Assembly (NCBI GenBank): GCA_018398765.1
Contig: JAHBMJ010003309.1
Span: 5,001 to 69,000 of the forward strand
From: Chromera velia
Taxonomy: Eukaryota; Sar; Chromeraceae
Length of the DNA: 64,000 nt
Direction: 5' to 3'
Shown here: in pieces, positions 45,701-57,765 of the stretch
How the letters are laid out: the number at the start of each line of letters is the position of its first letter
Position numbering within the stretch: position 1 is the first letter of the stretch
The notes under the pieces: generated by a model
The model's input: only the letters and a program-made list of their open reading frames with translations
What the model was told of the DNA's origin: nothing
Databases searched by the model: none
Program-made: the position numbers and the translations under genes

Positions 45701-48700
45701 GTCTCATCTTCTCCGAGAGCCCTGCGGAAGACTGCGAGAGCCCCGACCTTTCCCTGAAACTGTCCCGCTTTTTCCGGAGATCCGAACATGAAAGTCCCCT
45801 TCTTCATCTTTTCCTCTCTGGGACACACCGGCCCCGTCCCTACCTCTTCCTGCTCCCCATCTATTTTGAATTCAGAGTCAACGTGGGAGAGCAGAAGAGA
45901 CGCCTCCCTCCGCCCATTCTCCAAAGGAAGGAGGCGCAAAGCCATCACCTGCCACTCCTTTGCGCGGACCACAGGGGAAGCCGTACGGAAAGTGACGATC
46001 TTCCCCCCCTCTCCACAGCGGACCCTGTTGGCAAACCAGGCGAGCTCTGAGGACTCCTCACCTCCTCCTGGCGCTGCACTCATGCGGAGAGATGGATTGA
46101 TTGATTGATTAACAAAGTACAGGGAAGAAAAGAGAATTGAAAGGAATCGAGGAAGACAAAGAAGAGCGGGGGGGGCGCAACAGGGAGATGCTGTACAAGT
46201 TCAACAGAGTTCAACCGGCGGGACATTCATTTTCTGATCTCTAATACACAATGGAAGTAGAAACTTTTTCTTCGGCTTAAACTGAACTTTCTTCTTTCTC
46301 ATTTGAGCAACACACACAAAAAAAGAGAGGGGCTCCCTCCAATTCCGAGACCCCCCCCTCTCTGCTGACTGCCCAAAGACTCACCAGCAAATCCAAAGAA
46401 AAAGGAGCTGTCATCCGCAATCTCGACCATGCCCTCGCCCCCTAGAGCGGGAAGACCAAAGAGGACCGAGTTGGTCTGCAATCAGAAGGAAGGAAGGAAG
46501 GAAGCAAGGAAGGAAGGAAGGAAGGAAAGAAGAGGTCCATTTGAAGAAAAAGAAAGTTCGAAAGGATAACAAAAAAAAAGTTGCTTCTGGCTTCTTTCAT
46601 CGGTCTGTATGCAGTTGCCTGAGTATTCAAACGTACTGGCTGGATGTCATGCACACACTCTGTCTCCCTCAAGTAATTTTCCGAAGCGTTCCCAGCTTCA
46701 CAAACTCTGGTAAGATAAGATCACAAGTATCATCTTGGTGGATGGATTGTCGCCGACCTCAGGAACCCGTGGCTTGACGATCGCAAAGACCGTCAGACCC
46801 TCCCGAATGTCGATCGCCTTCTCGGCCACCATGAAGGCAGAATCTTCCGTGACCATGTCCACCCCAATTCTGCTTGCAGTCAAACAAAAAAAACAATCAA
46901 AAGAAAAATCGATATTGAATTCCCATCCTTCTTTTCCGCCGTTCTTCTTCCTAGCATAGATACAAAAAAGTCTTTCCGCAAATCACTCTTCAGCCGGCAC
47001 ATTCATACATTATTCATCAGCCGGTCTGTCTCTCGACTAGTACCCATCTGTCTGTCTGAAGACTCATGCATGATTCTGGACGAAAGCAAAACTGACCCGG
47101 GGGAAAGAACAGGAGCCTTGGCGAACCGCGCCTGTCTGAGGTCTCCGAGGGATACCTGGCCCTCCAGAGCAATCTCAGGCAACACATTCTGCCAGACGTG
47201 CATGCGGAATCTGCCTTTCGGGCCTCTGCTCAACCGCATGTAGTCCGCATCTGCCACCCACAGACCGCTCAGATCTCCGAGAACAGTCCTCAGTCCTCTG
47301 TCTGACCCCAACATCGTCCCGACATTTGCAGGACCCCAAACGCCCCCCTTCTGGAAAGATCGGGCCCAATCGAGGAAGGCCTCATTTGACAACACCCCCC
47401 CCCCAGCGGCACCGAGAGGGAAACGCCCAGCACGGAGAACGGGACACTTCTCGCAGGACGCAGGGCACTGCGCGGCCACCTTTTGGGTCTTCACTGACGC
47501 AAGCAGAGGAGGAATGTCAATGGCAAGTTCGGCAGATGCGGCACCGAAGGTCATGTCACAGCCCCCCGGGAGGGATGCCATTCTGTCGCACGTGAGGTCG
47601 TGGAGCAGTTCGGGGCTCACCCACTTGTTCTGGCACGTTGGCTCTGCACGAGAGAGAAAGAAGCAGATCACGTAGTGTTTCTCTCTGCTTTTGCGTATAT
47701 CCAGCGTCAGAAAGAGGGGGGACATTCGAGAAGCACAGACGCGAGAATGAACTCGGGGGTTCCATACTCAACGTGAGAGAAGAAGCTCTCTCTCTCACAC
47801 ACACACACAAACACACACACACAAACACACACACACACACACACACACATGTATACGTACATACACATACACACGTACACACAGAGCGGGGAAGAGAGGG
47901 AGAGGGAGGGAGGGAGGGAGGGAGAGAGAGAGACTGAGCAAAAGAAAGAGAGGGCAGGAGAGAGAGGGGGAGACTCACTGCACTCAGGACATGAGCCCCC
48001 ACAATCAATTCCCGTCTCGTCCCCGTTCAGCTTCCCGTCGTCGCAGGCAGCTGCACAAAGAAAGCACATGGAAAGATTGGGATCTACGAAAAACAAAAAG
48101 AGAAATTGTGGAAGCGATACAGCCGCCCACTTGGTGGCTTCCAATCATTTTCAACGCCAATCACTTCGCTTTTTTCTCTGGACATCATTCTGTTCTACCT
48201 TCCTTTCTTTCCTTCCTATCTCCGAACACGCGGTAGCTTCTGTATTGCATTCCCCTGATTTTCTTGTCTGGTCGATCTCACCCCCTCCTTTCATGTTGGG
48301 CCCTTGTTAGGTTAGACTTACCACAGGCATCGCACGTGACTCTGCAGAGCTGCTTGACTGGCATGGTGAAGTTGAGGAACTCGTTGAAGCTCAGAGAGGC
48401 CCCAAGAACTGTCCGAGCATCCCCGAGTGTCCCGCCACACCCCACCCCTTCTGTGTCCCTCAGCATAGAGCAGGACAGCCCTGGGACAACAGCGTCGAGT
48501 GGGTCGTCAAGACACGCACTCGCACGGTGACTCACTAGCAGAGCTGCATGGAACATTTCAAAAAAGGGGATCGATTGCTGCAAGAGAAAGTTGTGCAAAA
48601 AACAAAAACAGAAAGAGAATAGAGGTACAGATGAATAGTCAGTCGTCTTGTCCATGGATTTCGTTTGCGGGATGGGGGAGGTGAGTGGACTCTAGCCAAT

Positions 48701-51020
48701 CGCTCACCCACCCAAGTCTTGTCACAGAACGGCTGCAGCAAAAAAAGCGGACAGAGGTCTGCTGATGAAGGGCTGACTGACCATCCATCTCTGCGGTGAT
48801 GTTGAGCATCGCCGTGGAAACTGCACGCAGCAGAGAATTGAGGGAAGCCTTGCACGGTCAGGCAGGGCAGATCAGAGGGGACCCATTTCAGCATGCACAC
48901 AAAGAAAAATGCCTATCATTGAGAGGCGCCTGCACTTTGTGTCACTCTCGCATGATTTCTTCTTCTTCCTCAAGATCGGCCCTAGCTTCTTCACATATGA
49001 ATGAAATGTTTCAAAAACACTTTCTGGCAGCAGATCCACAGACTTGCAGCGGGAGGGACCGACCTGGAGTTCCCGACGCAATTGAAGACACCCACTGTCC
49101 GAGTGCTTTGAACTCGTGTTCCTCAAAATTTTGATTCCATACAGAAAGCAGACGGATCTTCCCTCTGAACAGAGAACGCACGGGGAGAGGCCCATTTGGC
49201 GTCTCTTCGTCCTCCTCTTCCCTCCCAGCCCGACGGATGAGCTCCAGACTATCCTTCAATGAGGCCGAGCGGCTCAACACACGGGCACCCACATGAAGGC
49301 GACCCCACCCCGGCATGTCTTGCAGGGCGAGGGCCTCCTCTCCTGACTCCTGCACTGTGTGGGAGTAGGTCTGTACAGCATCGGGGGTGATGCGGAAGAC
49401 GGTCATGTTTCCCTGTGGATCCAGTGAGAGTGCAAAGGTCACGAAGGGCAGCTTTGGTGCACCTTCATGCGTCTCTTCCTCTTCCTTCTTCTTCTCGTCC
49501 TCCTCGGTTTCCTTGTCCGATTCTTTCCACTCAAACGTCCCCCTGTCTGTCTCTATCCATCTGCCCATTGTCTCTCCAACCCGCTCCCCAGACTCCCAAA
49601 AACCGAAAGTGGGGGTCTCAGCACCCCGGAGGGACAACTGGAGCGCCCGACCGAAGTCCTTCTCTCTGTTGGCGAAATGAAGAATCGTCTCCTCCTCCTT
49701 CGGCTCCCCCTTTTCCCTGGTTGCTTTTTTTGGGCCTTTTGGAGAAGGAGGAGGGGGGGCAACGGAAACGACCACCGTGAGGGCCCCAGTCTCCCCCAGC
49801 ATTACCGGAAGACTGGAGGTGAGTGCCTTGGGTAGAAACCCTGTTTCTTCCTCTTCATCTCCGTGGAGTCCAAAATCGATGAAGCGCCCCGACCTGATCA
49901 AAGAATCGCATTTGTGAATTCAGGAAAAATATATCATTGCTTCTGGAAAGGGAGGCGCCCCTTGATGTTGCTTTGTGGATGAAAAAAATAGCGGAAAATT
50001 GGGCGCTGTGCCAACGCAGACCCGACTTACTGATATGGCAACACAGTACGAAAAGAGCCACAGACTTTTGCAAAAAATGAGTTGGTTTTGAGTGATACAC
50101 ATGCAAGAAGGTTGATGTTCGTGTCCAAACTTTGAGGCGGTGAGTAAATCTGTGAAAGGGCGGCCGTTCCTTTTTGTGGCAGACCTCAAACGTCTCATGG
50201 AACAGGAAATCGATACAGCTGCTGGTTAACGACCGGAGATATCTTCATGATTCATGAACCGTTCATGTCATCCATCTGAACTGACGAGTTGAAAAACGGC
50301 AAAGGCGAAACTTGGTCTCTTGACTCATCGCCCTCCCCGTCCTCCGGTCGACTAGGCGCCCCCACCAGATCCCCAGCGCCTCCGCACAAAAGATTTCTCA
50401 CCCTCTCCACCCCTCCTTCCTCATCCGTTACAACATAATCCTCATTGGCAACCCAAAGCCCCAAGGCATTCTCACGCATCCAGCCCGGAAGCGTTCTCAG
50501 AACTCCATCGGATGCCCTGCCGGCCTCTGTCCACGACACTTCTTTGCACTTCTGCAACGCGCCGCCCTCCTCGGGTGTCTCCTCATCCGATCCGTTCTCG
50601 GTCTGCTCTCCCAGAAATTCCTTTGCCATCTCGGCGGCCTCCATCCACCTGCCTCCTCTGCACTCCTGAATTAGCGCTCCCGATGCCCTTGCAAGACCCG
50701 CACAGCAGAGCCCCACAGAGTCCCCATCGATGAACTCCGCCCCCGTTCCCCCCCCGGTCACTCGGTGAAAGCTCCCGAGAGGATCCTCGGGCCGGGCGCA
50801 TTTCTCTGCAGACAGTCAGATCAATGCATGTGCTTTCTTGGGGTTCTTCCTTTTCATTCATTGTGCCTACAGGTGTATCCCTGCAGATCCCGACTACTAC
50901 ACATGCATCCGCATTGTCGCTGTCCTTTCCCTGTGTAGATCTCGCGTAAAAAGAAGATGCATGGTGTGTGAGCAAAGTATGAGAGAATTCATAAGCCATT
51001 GACCCTGTTTTATGGCAACT

Positions 51021-51056
<36 letters not shown>

Positions 51057-54000
51057 CCCTTTTGAATCGGGCTGCATGACTCACCCAGACATCGAGGGAA
51101 GCCTTCCATGCCATGGGCAGGCACCAGATTCCGGTGTTTCTTCCCGTCTGCACCCATGCCGCCGTGGACACACTGCAGGAGAGAAGAACCAGAAGGGGCA
51201 AAGCCAGCGTCACAGACCACTCGCACGGACTCCCAGAGACGTGCAGACAGCCGCCCTTTCTCCATCTCCAGAGGCCCTTCTTCCCCCTCCTCTTGTTGCT
51301 CCTGAGATGACGTCGCGTTCCCTTCTGCTGACGTGGGGCTGTCGAGCAGAGGCCGTGTGCCGCCTCCTTCCTCCTCCTCCTCAGGAGAAACGATCTGGAG
51401 TTTTCCGTTCGGAATTTCAAACAGAAAGCAGCCTGAGGCTGCAGGAGGGAGGGGGGAGGGAAGAAAGGTAGGCAGGGCGATTTAGCGCTTTGAAGAGCAC
51501 TCGATCGCAAAGACGTGTTCCTGTACACACACACACACAAAGAGTCAGCCCAGTCGATCGATCGATCGGCCGCTGACTGCATGAGAGAAGACCGGACTAA
51601 ATTGAAGAGGACGAACCAGCTTTCCTCGTTTAGAAGGTGAAATTTTTGTGAGACCAGGCTGACATTCCCTTGAGGCAAATCAGCGAGGGCTAAAGAAAGG
51701 CAGCTAGTGGGTTTGCTGTCTCAATGTCTTTGTAATTCGCTGGCTGGCTGATTTCATGTGTACTTTACGAATGACTTACTCATTCGCAGCCAAGCTTGCT
51801 GATCGAGACATTGCACAGAACCGAGGGAAGGCTCCCAGTGTCCCTTGGGTGCCATTGGATTCGTGCCTTGCTGTCTCTGGCATTTGAGCACAACAGATCC
51901 GGTGGCTGAGGGCGGCATCATGTGTAGTCCCTCTGCACACTCCAGAGGCACCTGCAGTCCCTCCGTCCAGTCTATCGGCATCGTCTCTGCGTCCTCCTGG
52001 AGACCTTCACTTCCAAGAAGGGCGAGGTCCTCCTCTTCTTCCTCCTCGTCTCCCTGGCCGAGCAGTGCCCGAGACTGTGCGCCCCTTGCAGCGACACCAG
52101 AGAGGTCGAGACGGAAGGAGGGAGACCCGCTGGCCTGGATGCGCACGTCCGGGCAGAGTGCCAGATGCTCTGCAGAGGTTCACACTCAAAGGCAGCCACA
52201 GGGACACCACACATGAAGACAGAAAGAGAAACGACATTGTCTTGTCTTGTAAATGGGCGCTTCAGAGAACACATAGGTGATGTGGAAGGGGTTTTCTGAC
52301 GAGGCCACAGTGGCTTCACCCAATGAGACAGAGACTGATGTACGTGCATCGTGAGAGATACCCACATTCCAAGTACACTCATTCATTTCTGGCCAAACCA
52401 AATCAATGCATTGAGGCTTGGAGTCAATCTTCAAACCCTTAATCACTTACCGGGTTCACAAAAGGGCAGATCTCCAGAATACTTCCCATCCTCCCCACAG
52501 GAGATGGAAGCGGGCCCTCTGAGTTTGTACCCGGGGGGGCATTTGAAGTGAAATGCGCCGTCTCCTTCCTCGACTGGAGGGACGCTTTCCGGGGCCGGTG
52601 CGGAGTGACCTCCGAGTCCCACTTCTGTCTCTGTCTCGTTGAGTGCTTCCTCGATGACCCTCTCGAAGGACCCGAGATCAGGCAACGCCTTCCTCTGGGT
52701 CTTTCTTCCGCTTTTTCTGGTAGAGGAAACGGAACGGGACCCCTTTTGGAGAAATGATGCGGCATCATCTACCGGTACCGTGTCGTTTTCACTGACTGTG
52801 GTGGTTGCGTTGAGCTCAGGAGCTTTTCCGTGTCCCACCAGAGGGCGGATGTTTGGGGGAACGATGAAAGAGAAATCTGGATCGCCACACTCGGACACTG
52901 CAGGTATGCGCACAGAGGCACAGAGAGAGAGAGATGACCGGGATCACCTGAGAGATTCTATCGGTGGAAACATAAGAGGTGAAAGAGTGCGCTTACATCT
53001 TTCAGACACCAAAACAAAAACTCCAAACCCCCTACACTTTCTTTTCCATTTTTGTGCTTTGTTGGCTTGCATCAAACTTTCTTAACTCAAACTCGACTTG
53101 GAAAAAGTGTTTTTCGTTCTTTTGATGCCGATGGTCGTCTGAAGCCGAGAAGCACCGCAAAATGAATCTTCTGACCTTGTTCATGCGTGAACCAAATGAT
53201 GATCAAAACTCAATAATTGATTCTCTCTGACAGACACAGACTGACCGCATCTGATATCCTCTGGGTCCAGGTTGAAGCTTCCGTCCTCCAAGCAGGTCAA
53301 GACAGATTTGGTGGAAGGCTCCAGGGAGTCCCCCTTGATGATGCACGAGACGGCAACCCTGTGGCCTGGCGGCACGACAGATCTGTCGGAGTCTAGTTGG
53401 GTCCTCCTGTTGCCCTCAATCAAGAAAGAAGGAATCTCGCAGTCCGCTGCAGGAATCATAGCAGAGAGAGATAGAGAGATTCACATGAGATCAAGTGATG
53501 GTGTTCACAGAGAAATACAGCAGGAAAGAACTCATCAAAAACGGCTGAGCGTGAGTGAAGTCTCTGGATCTGTGCCTGTTTTATCTTACACGCTCGATCT
53601 GCACGAAGTTTCGACATGGCGCTTGGACCAAAGCAGCAACCATCATGCAACTCTCAACTCAGACACTCATTGAGTTATTCATTCATTCAGCAACTGACTG
53701 ACTTCTGCACGTCGGCACAGTCCCATGGAGAGAGCCGCTATGGCCGTCGCACTTCAGAGAGCTGGAGCCCAGAAGAACCGTGACACCCCTCCCAGGAGAC
53801 TCTTTGCAGGCGAATCTGACGGACGTTCCAGATGGAATAAACTGGGCACCCGTGGAGAGGTCGACTGACGGCCTCGCTTCAGGAAGGACAGTCATGCGAA
53901 GAGGGTCCACCTCCGGGAGCTCGCAGCCCTTCGCTGCCATCGGACGCACACAGCCCGGGGGTTGTCTCTCTTTGTAAGCATCCCAGAACCCCCACTGTGT

Positions 54001-57000
54001 GCAAGTGGCAGAGGAGGGAAAGCCCTCTTGCCAGACGTACCCTTCCTCTTCACAGTGGAACAGGACAGTCGCTCCAATAGAATCAGAGCCTCCGTCCAGA
54101 CCCTCCACGACCGTCAGACCTCCGTGGGCAGGCAGATTCATCGCTCCACATCGAACTGCAAGAAGCAAAAATGGGGGCAAGAAAGAGAAAGGTGATACGT
54201 TGATGCGCTGTTCCACGGAATCTCTCGGGAAAGACTTCGCAGAGTCCTCACTGCACATTTTGTCGCGCGTCAGTGGACAGCACCTTTGACCCCCGACACA
54301 ACCAAGGCAGAGAGAGAAGAGAGAAGCACAAAAGAAAAAAGAGTCTCTGAGTACCTCTCTTGCTTCATCAAGGAAGGAACAATGAATGAAAGAATCGACC
54401 GACCGACCTGTCTTTGTCACCTTCACACCCTCCAGACCCAGAGCTCGTGAGGAGACCTGCTTTGCTTCCTCAGGATCCAAAGCCCTCTTCCAGAGCATCA
54501 TGTTCTTCACCAAGCCGATGAAGCACTCCTTCGGCATGGCCTCATGTGCGGAGTGCTGGAACACGCTGTTGCCCCCCCCCGGGGTCTCCACTCTACAGCC
54601 CAAATCCAAAACACCAGGACCCCCCAGACGCACGGTATCATCCAAGGCCATGGAAGCTCCCAGAGGCTGTCCATTCTTGTAGAAGATCGTCTCGCTCCCG
54701 GACCGCGTGACGATCCATGACTCGATCACCCCTGTCCCCGGGGTTCCGTCTGCAGTGGCCTTCACTGCTTCTGGCGAGGGGCCATTAGCGAGTCCAGCCG
54801 ATCTGTTATGCGGCAGCGGTACAAAGAATAGGGGTGATTGCGCGCGCACACACATACACACACATACACACACACACACACACATTTTTCACAGAGATAG
54901 ACAGATACACACACGCGGATAAACAGACCACAGAGAGAGAGAGAGAGAGGACGGGTGAGAACGAGAAAAAATGGGGCAAAAAAGTGAGAGAGAAAGTGTG
55001 TGAGGAATTAGAGCGAAAACCGCACCAGCAGGATGCGATGAAGATTCATTCAAACAAATTGAAGTTAGATGTGTTTCTCTTCAGAAGGGTGCGCATTCAC
55101 CTAGTGTTCCCCATTGAAAAGGAATCATGAGCAAACCACCCCCAGCTTTTTTGTTGCTGACAGACTGACGGCATTGTGTAGAAGACCAGGCTCTTCTGCA
55201 GTCCATGTCCTGAGGCAAAATTGAGCATCACTTGTCTGTTCTCTCTGTCTTCATTTTTCTGAGCCCCCTCTTCCTCTTCGTTTCCCGTCATGGACGCGCC
55301 GGGGTCCAGGCCCTCCGCGTCGAGTCCAGTGAGATGCCGGGATCCGTTGAAGGACTTCCCTGAGGGCCCCAGAAAGGCTTCAGGGTCGTCAACGGACCCG
55401 ACAGCGAATGCGATTGTAAAGTCTCCATCAGATACGGTTGCGAGGGGGGCCTTTGACTGGGAGACGAGGAGGGAGTGCCCGTCGAAGAGGATCCCATCGG
55501 AAGGGCTGAGAGAAAGAGGAAGAGGAAGAAAGAGAGAAACACAGACAGACAGACGGACGCGCAAAAACACAGGGGGGTAATAAGAGACGCGAGGGCAGAG
55601 AAAGGAAGTGATAAAGGTGTTTCGAGAAAAAGATGTGCAGTCTTGAATATTCACATGGATGAACGACGGCTGGGTCAGAAGGAGGAGAGAGGAAAAGATG
55701 AAAAAGATCTGCTGCCAAGAATTTCCAAGAGAAGGAAGAGAGGAACCACAACGCCTTCTGAGTTTGGAATCAATATATCTGGAAGGAAGATGAGGGCACA
55801 AGAAGTCTGTCGAGAGAGAGAGAGAGAGAGAAAAAGAAAGAGAGAAACTGGAAAGAAAGTAAAAAGGAGAAAAACAAACAACCTACTGACGAGAGAACCT
55901 CGGGCGCTCTGTCGGGAAAGTTCATAGAAAGCGTTCCGAACCCTTCAACGCACGCAGACCTGCAACCTCTCATGAATTCGTTTGCAAGAGGGGCTGGTGC
56001 TCTCAAGGTGAAAAAATCAGCAAAAGGAAGGAAGGAAGGAAGGAAGGAAGGAATGAGTGAACGATTGAGTGAGTGAGTAAAAGAGAGAGGGGGAACAAAC
56101 AAATAAAAAGAAAAACAAAGACGGAGGAGGGAAGCTAACAACATGAGGAAGAAGAAACTTCGGAGTGGAGGAGGGGAGGCGTGAACGATGAAGGGAGGAA
56201 GAAGAAAAAACCGAAGAGAGAGGCAACCTGCCGGGACCGAGAGAGACCTAGCTGTTCTCACTACTGGACCCACTCCGACTGACCCTCTAGAATCCCCCCA
56301 GGACCTCAGAAGCTCTCCCCCCCTCGGCCCCTCCCTATCCTTTGTCGTCGTGATGGTCGACACACCCCCGGGTTGCACTTCAGACAGGTACACACCCACC
56401 AAGCCCTCACACGGCAAGTTGAATCTCAGAGAGCAGTGGGGACCTGCAGGAAGGAGGCGGGGAAGGGAGACAGAAGGATCATCGAAAGGATCCAGACAAA
56501 TGGATGATGGGGGTCCATCAGAGCAAATGGCGAAATTGACAGGAGAGAGGGAACGGGCCACAGCAGCATCAGCACAGAAAAGGAGGAGAGAGGAAATGAA
56601 GAAGGGCGGGGTGGAATTTGCTGACCGTCCCAACAGAAGCCTGCGTGGGGGTCGAAATCGGGTTTCAGAAATCCAGGCAGCGCATCGCCCCCAGATCCCC
56701 CCGCTTCGTCGTCCCCTCCCACAACCTCAGGCTCAATTTCTTCTTCTGTCGTCGTGGTGGTAGTGGTGGTTGTAGTGGTGGTAGTAGTAGTAGTGGTGGT
56801 GGTGGTGGTGATGGTGGTGGTGCTAGTGGTGGTGGTGGTGCTAGTGGTGGTAGTCGTTGTTTCGTCTGATGTGTCTTCCTTTTGATCACTCGTCGTATCT
56901 TCTTCACTGTTTGTTGACCCCTCTTCTGAAGGTGCTGCTGTGGTTGTTGTTGTGGTAGTGGTTGTGCTCTCCTGTTCTCCTTGGTCTGCTGAAGATTCCG

Positions 57001-57710
57001 GAGACTCTGCATCCTTCTGGTTTTCCTCTTCTGAGTCCTCATCAGTCTGCTGTGTGGTCTCCTGGGTAGAATCTTCTGATGTTCCGCCATCTCCTCCGTC
57101 ATCATCTGTTGTTCCGTGTCTGACCCCTAGCCTTTTGCTTTTGTTTCCTTTGTGTGATAACAAATGAGAACCAGATCCCGAAGAAGTCTTGTGCTTGTGC
57201 TGGTGTTTGCGTTCTAAATCGTGGGCGTCTTCGCTTTTTGTTTTCCTGCCACTTGACTCTTTCTTTTCTTCTCTATGGGCCTTTTGGCTTTTTGATACGG
57301 AGGCAGTATTCTCCTCCAGAAACGAAGCAGACAACAACTCCCTTCTCTCGTCCTCTTCCTCCTCTTTGCCTAGTGACGCGTGCTGTCGAGGAAGTTGGTC
57401 TCCCTCCCTCAGGTGCGTGTCCATACCCGCTCTCTCCTCTCCATGCAGACGGAGGAAAACGTCTTCATCCCCTGGAAAGGCAACGAAGAAAAAAGGGAGG
57501 AATTTATCAAGAAATGAACGTTATGGATCCAAACAGGAAGGCTGCTAGGAATGCATTCATCTCAAATCAACATGCATTCCCATGGTATTGTCGATAGGTT
57601 CAAAGGATCAAACCGGAAGCAGCAAGAGAACGGAGGGATTTTGAAATCTGACCCGCAAGCCAGAACAACGCTCATGCGGGGGCTTATGGATGATATCACA
57701 CGCACACACA

Positions 57711-57765
<55 letters not shown>

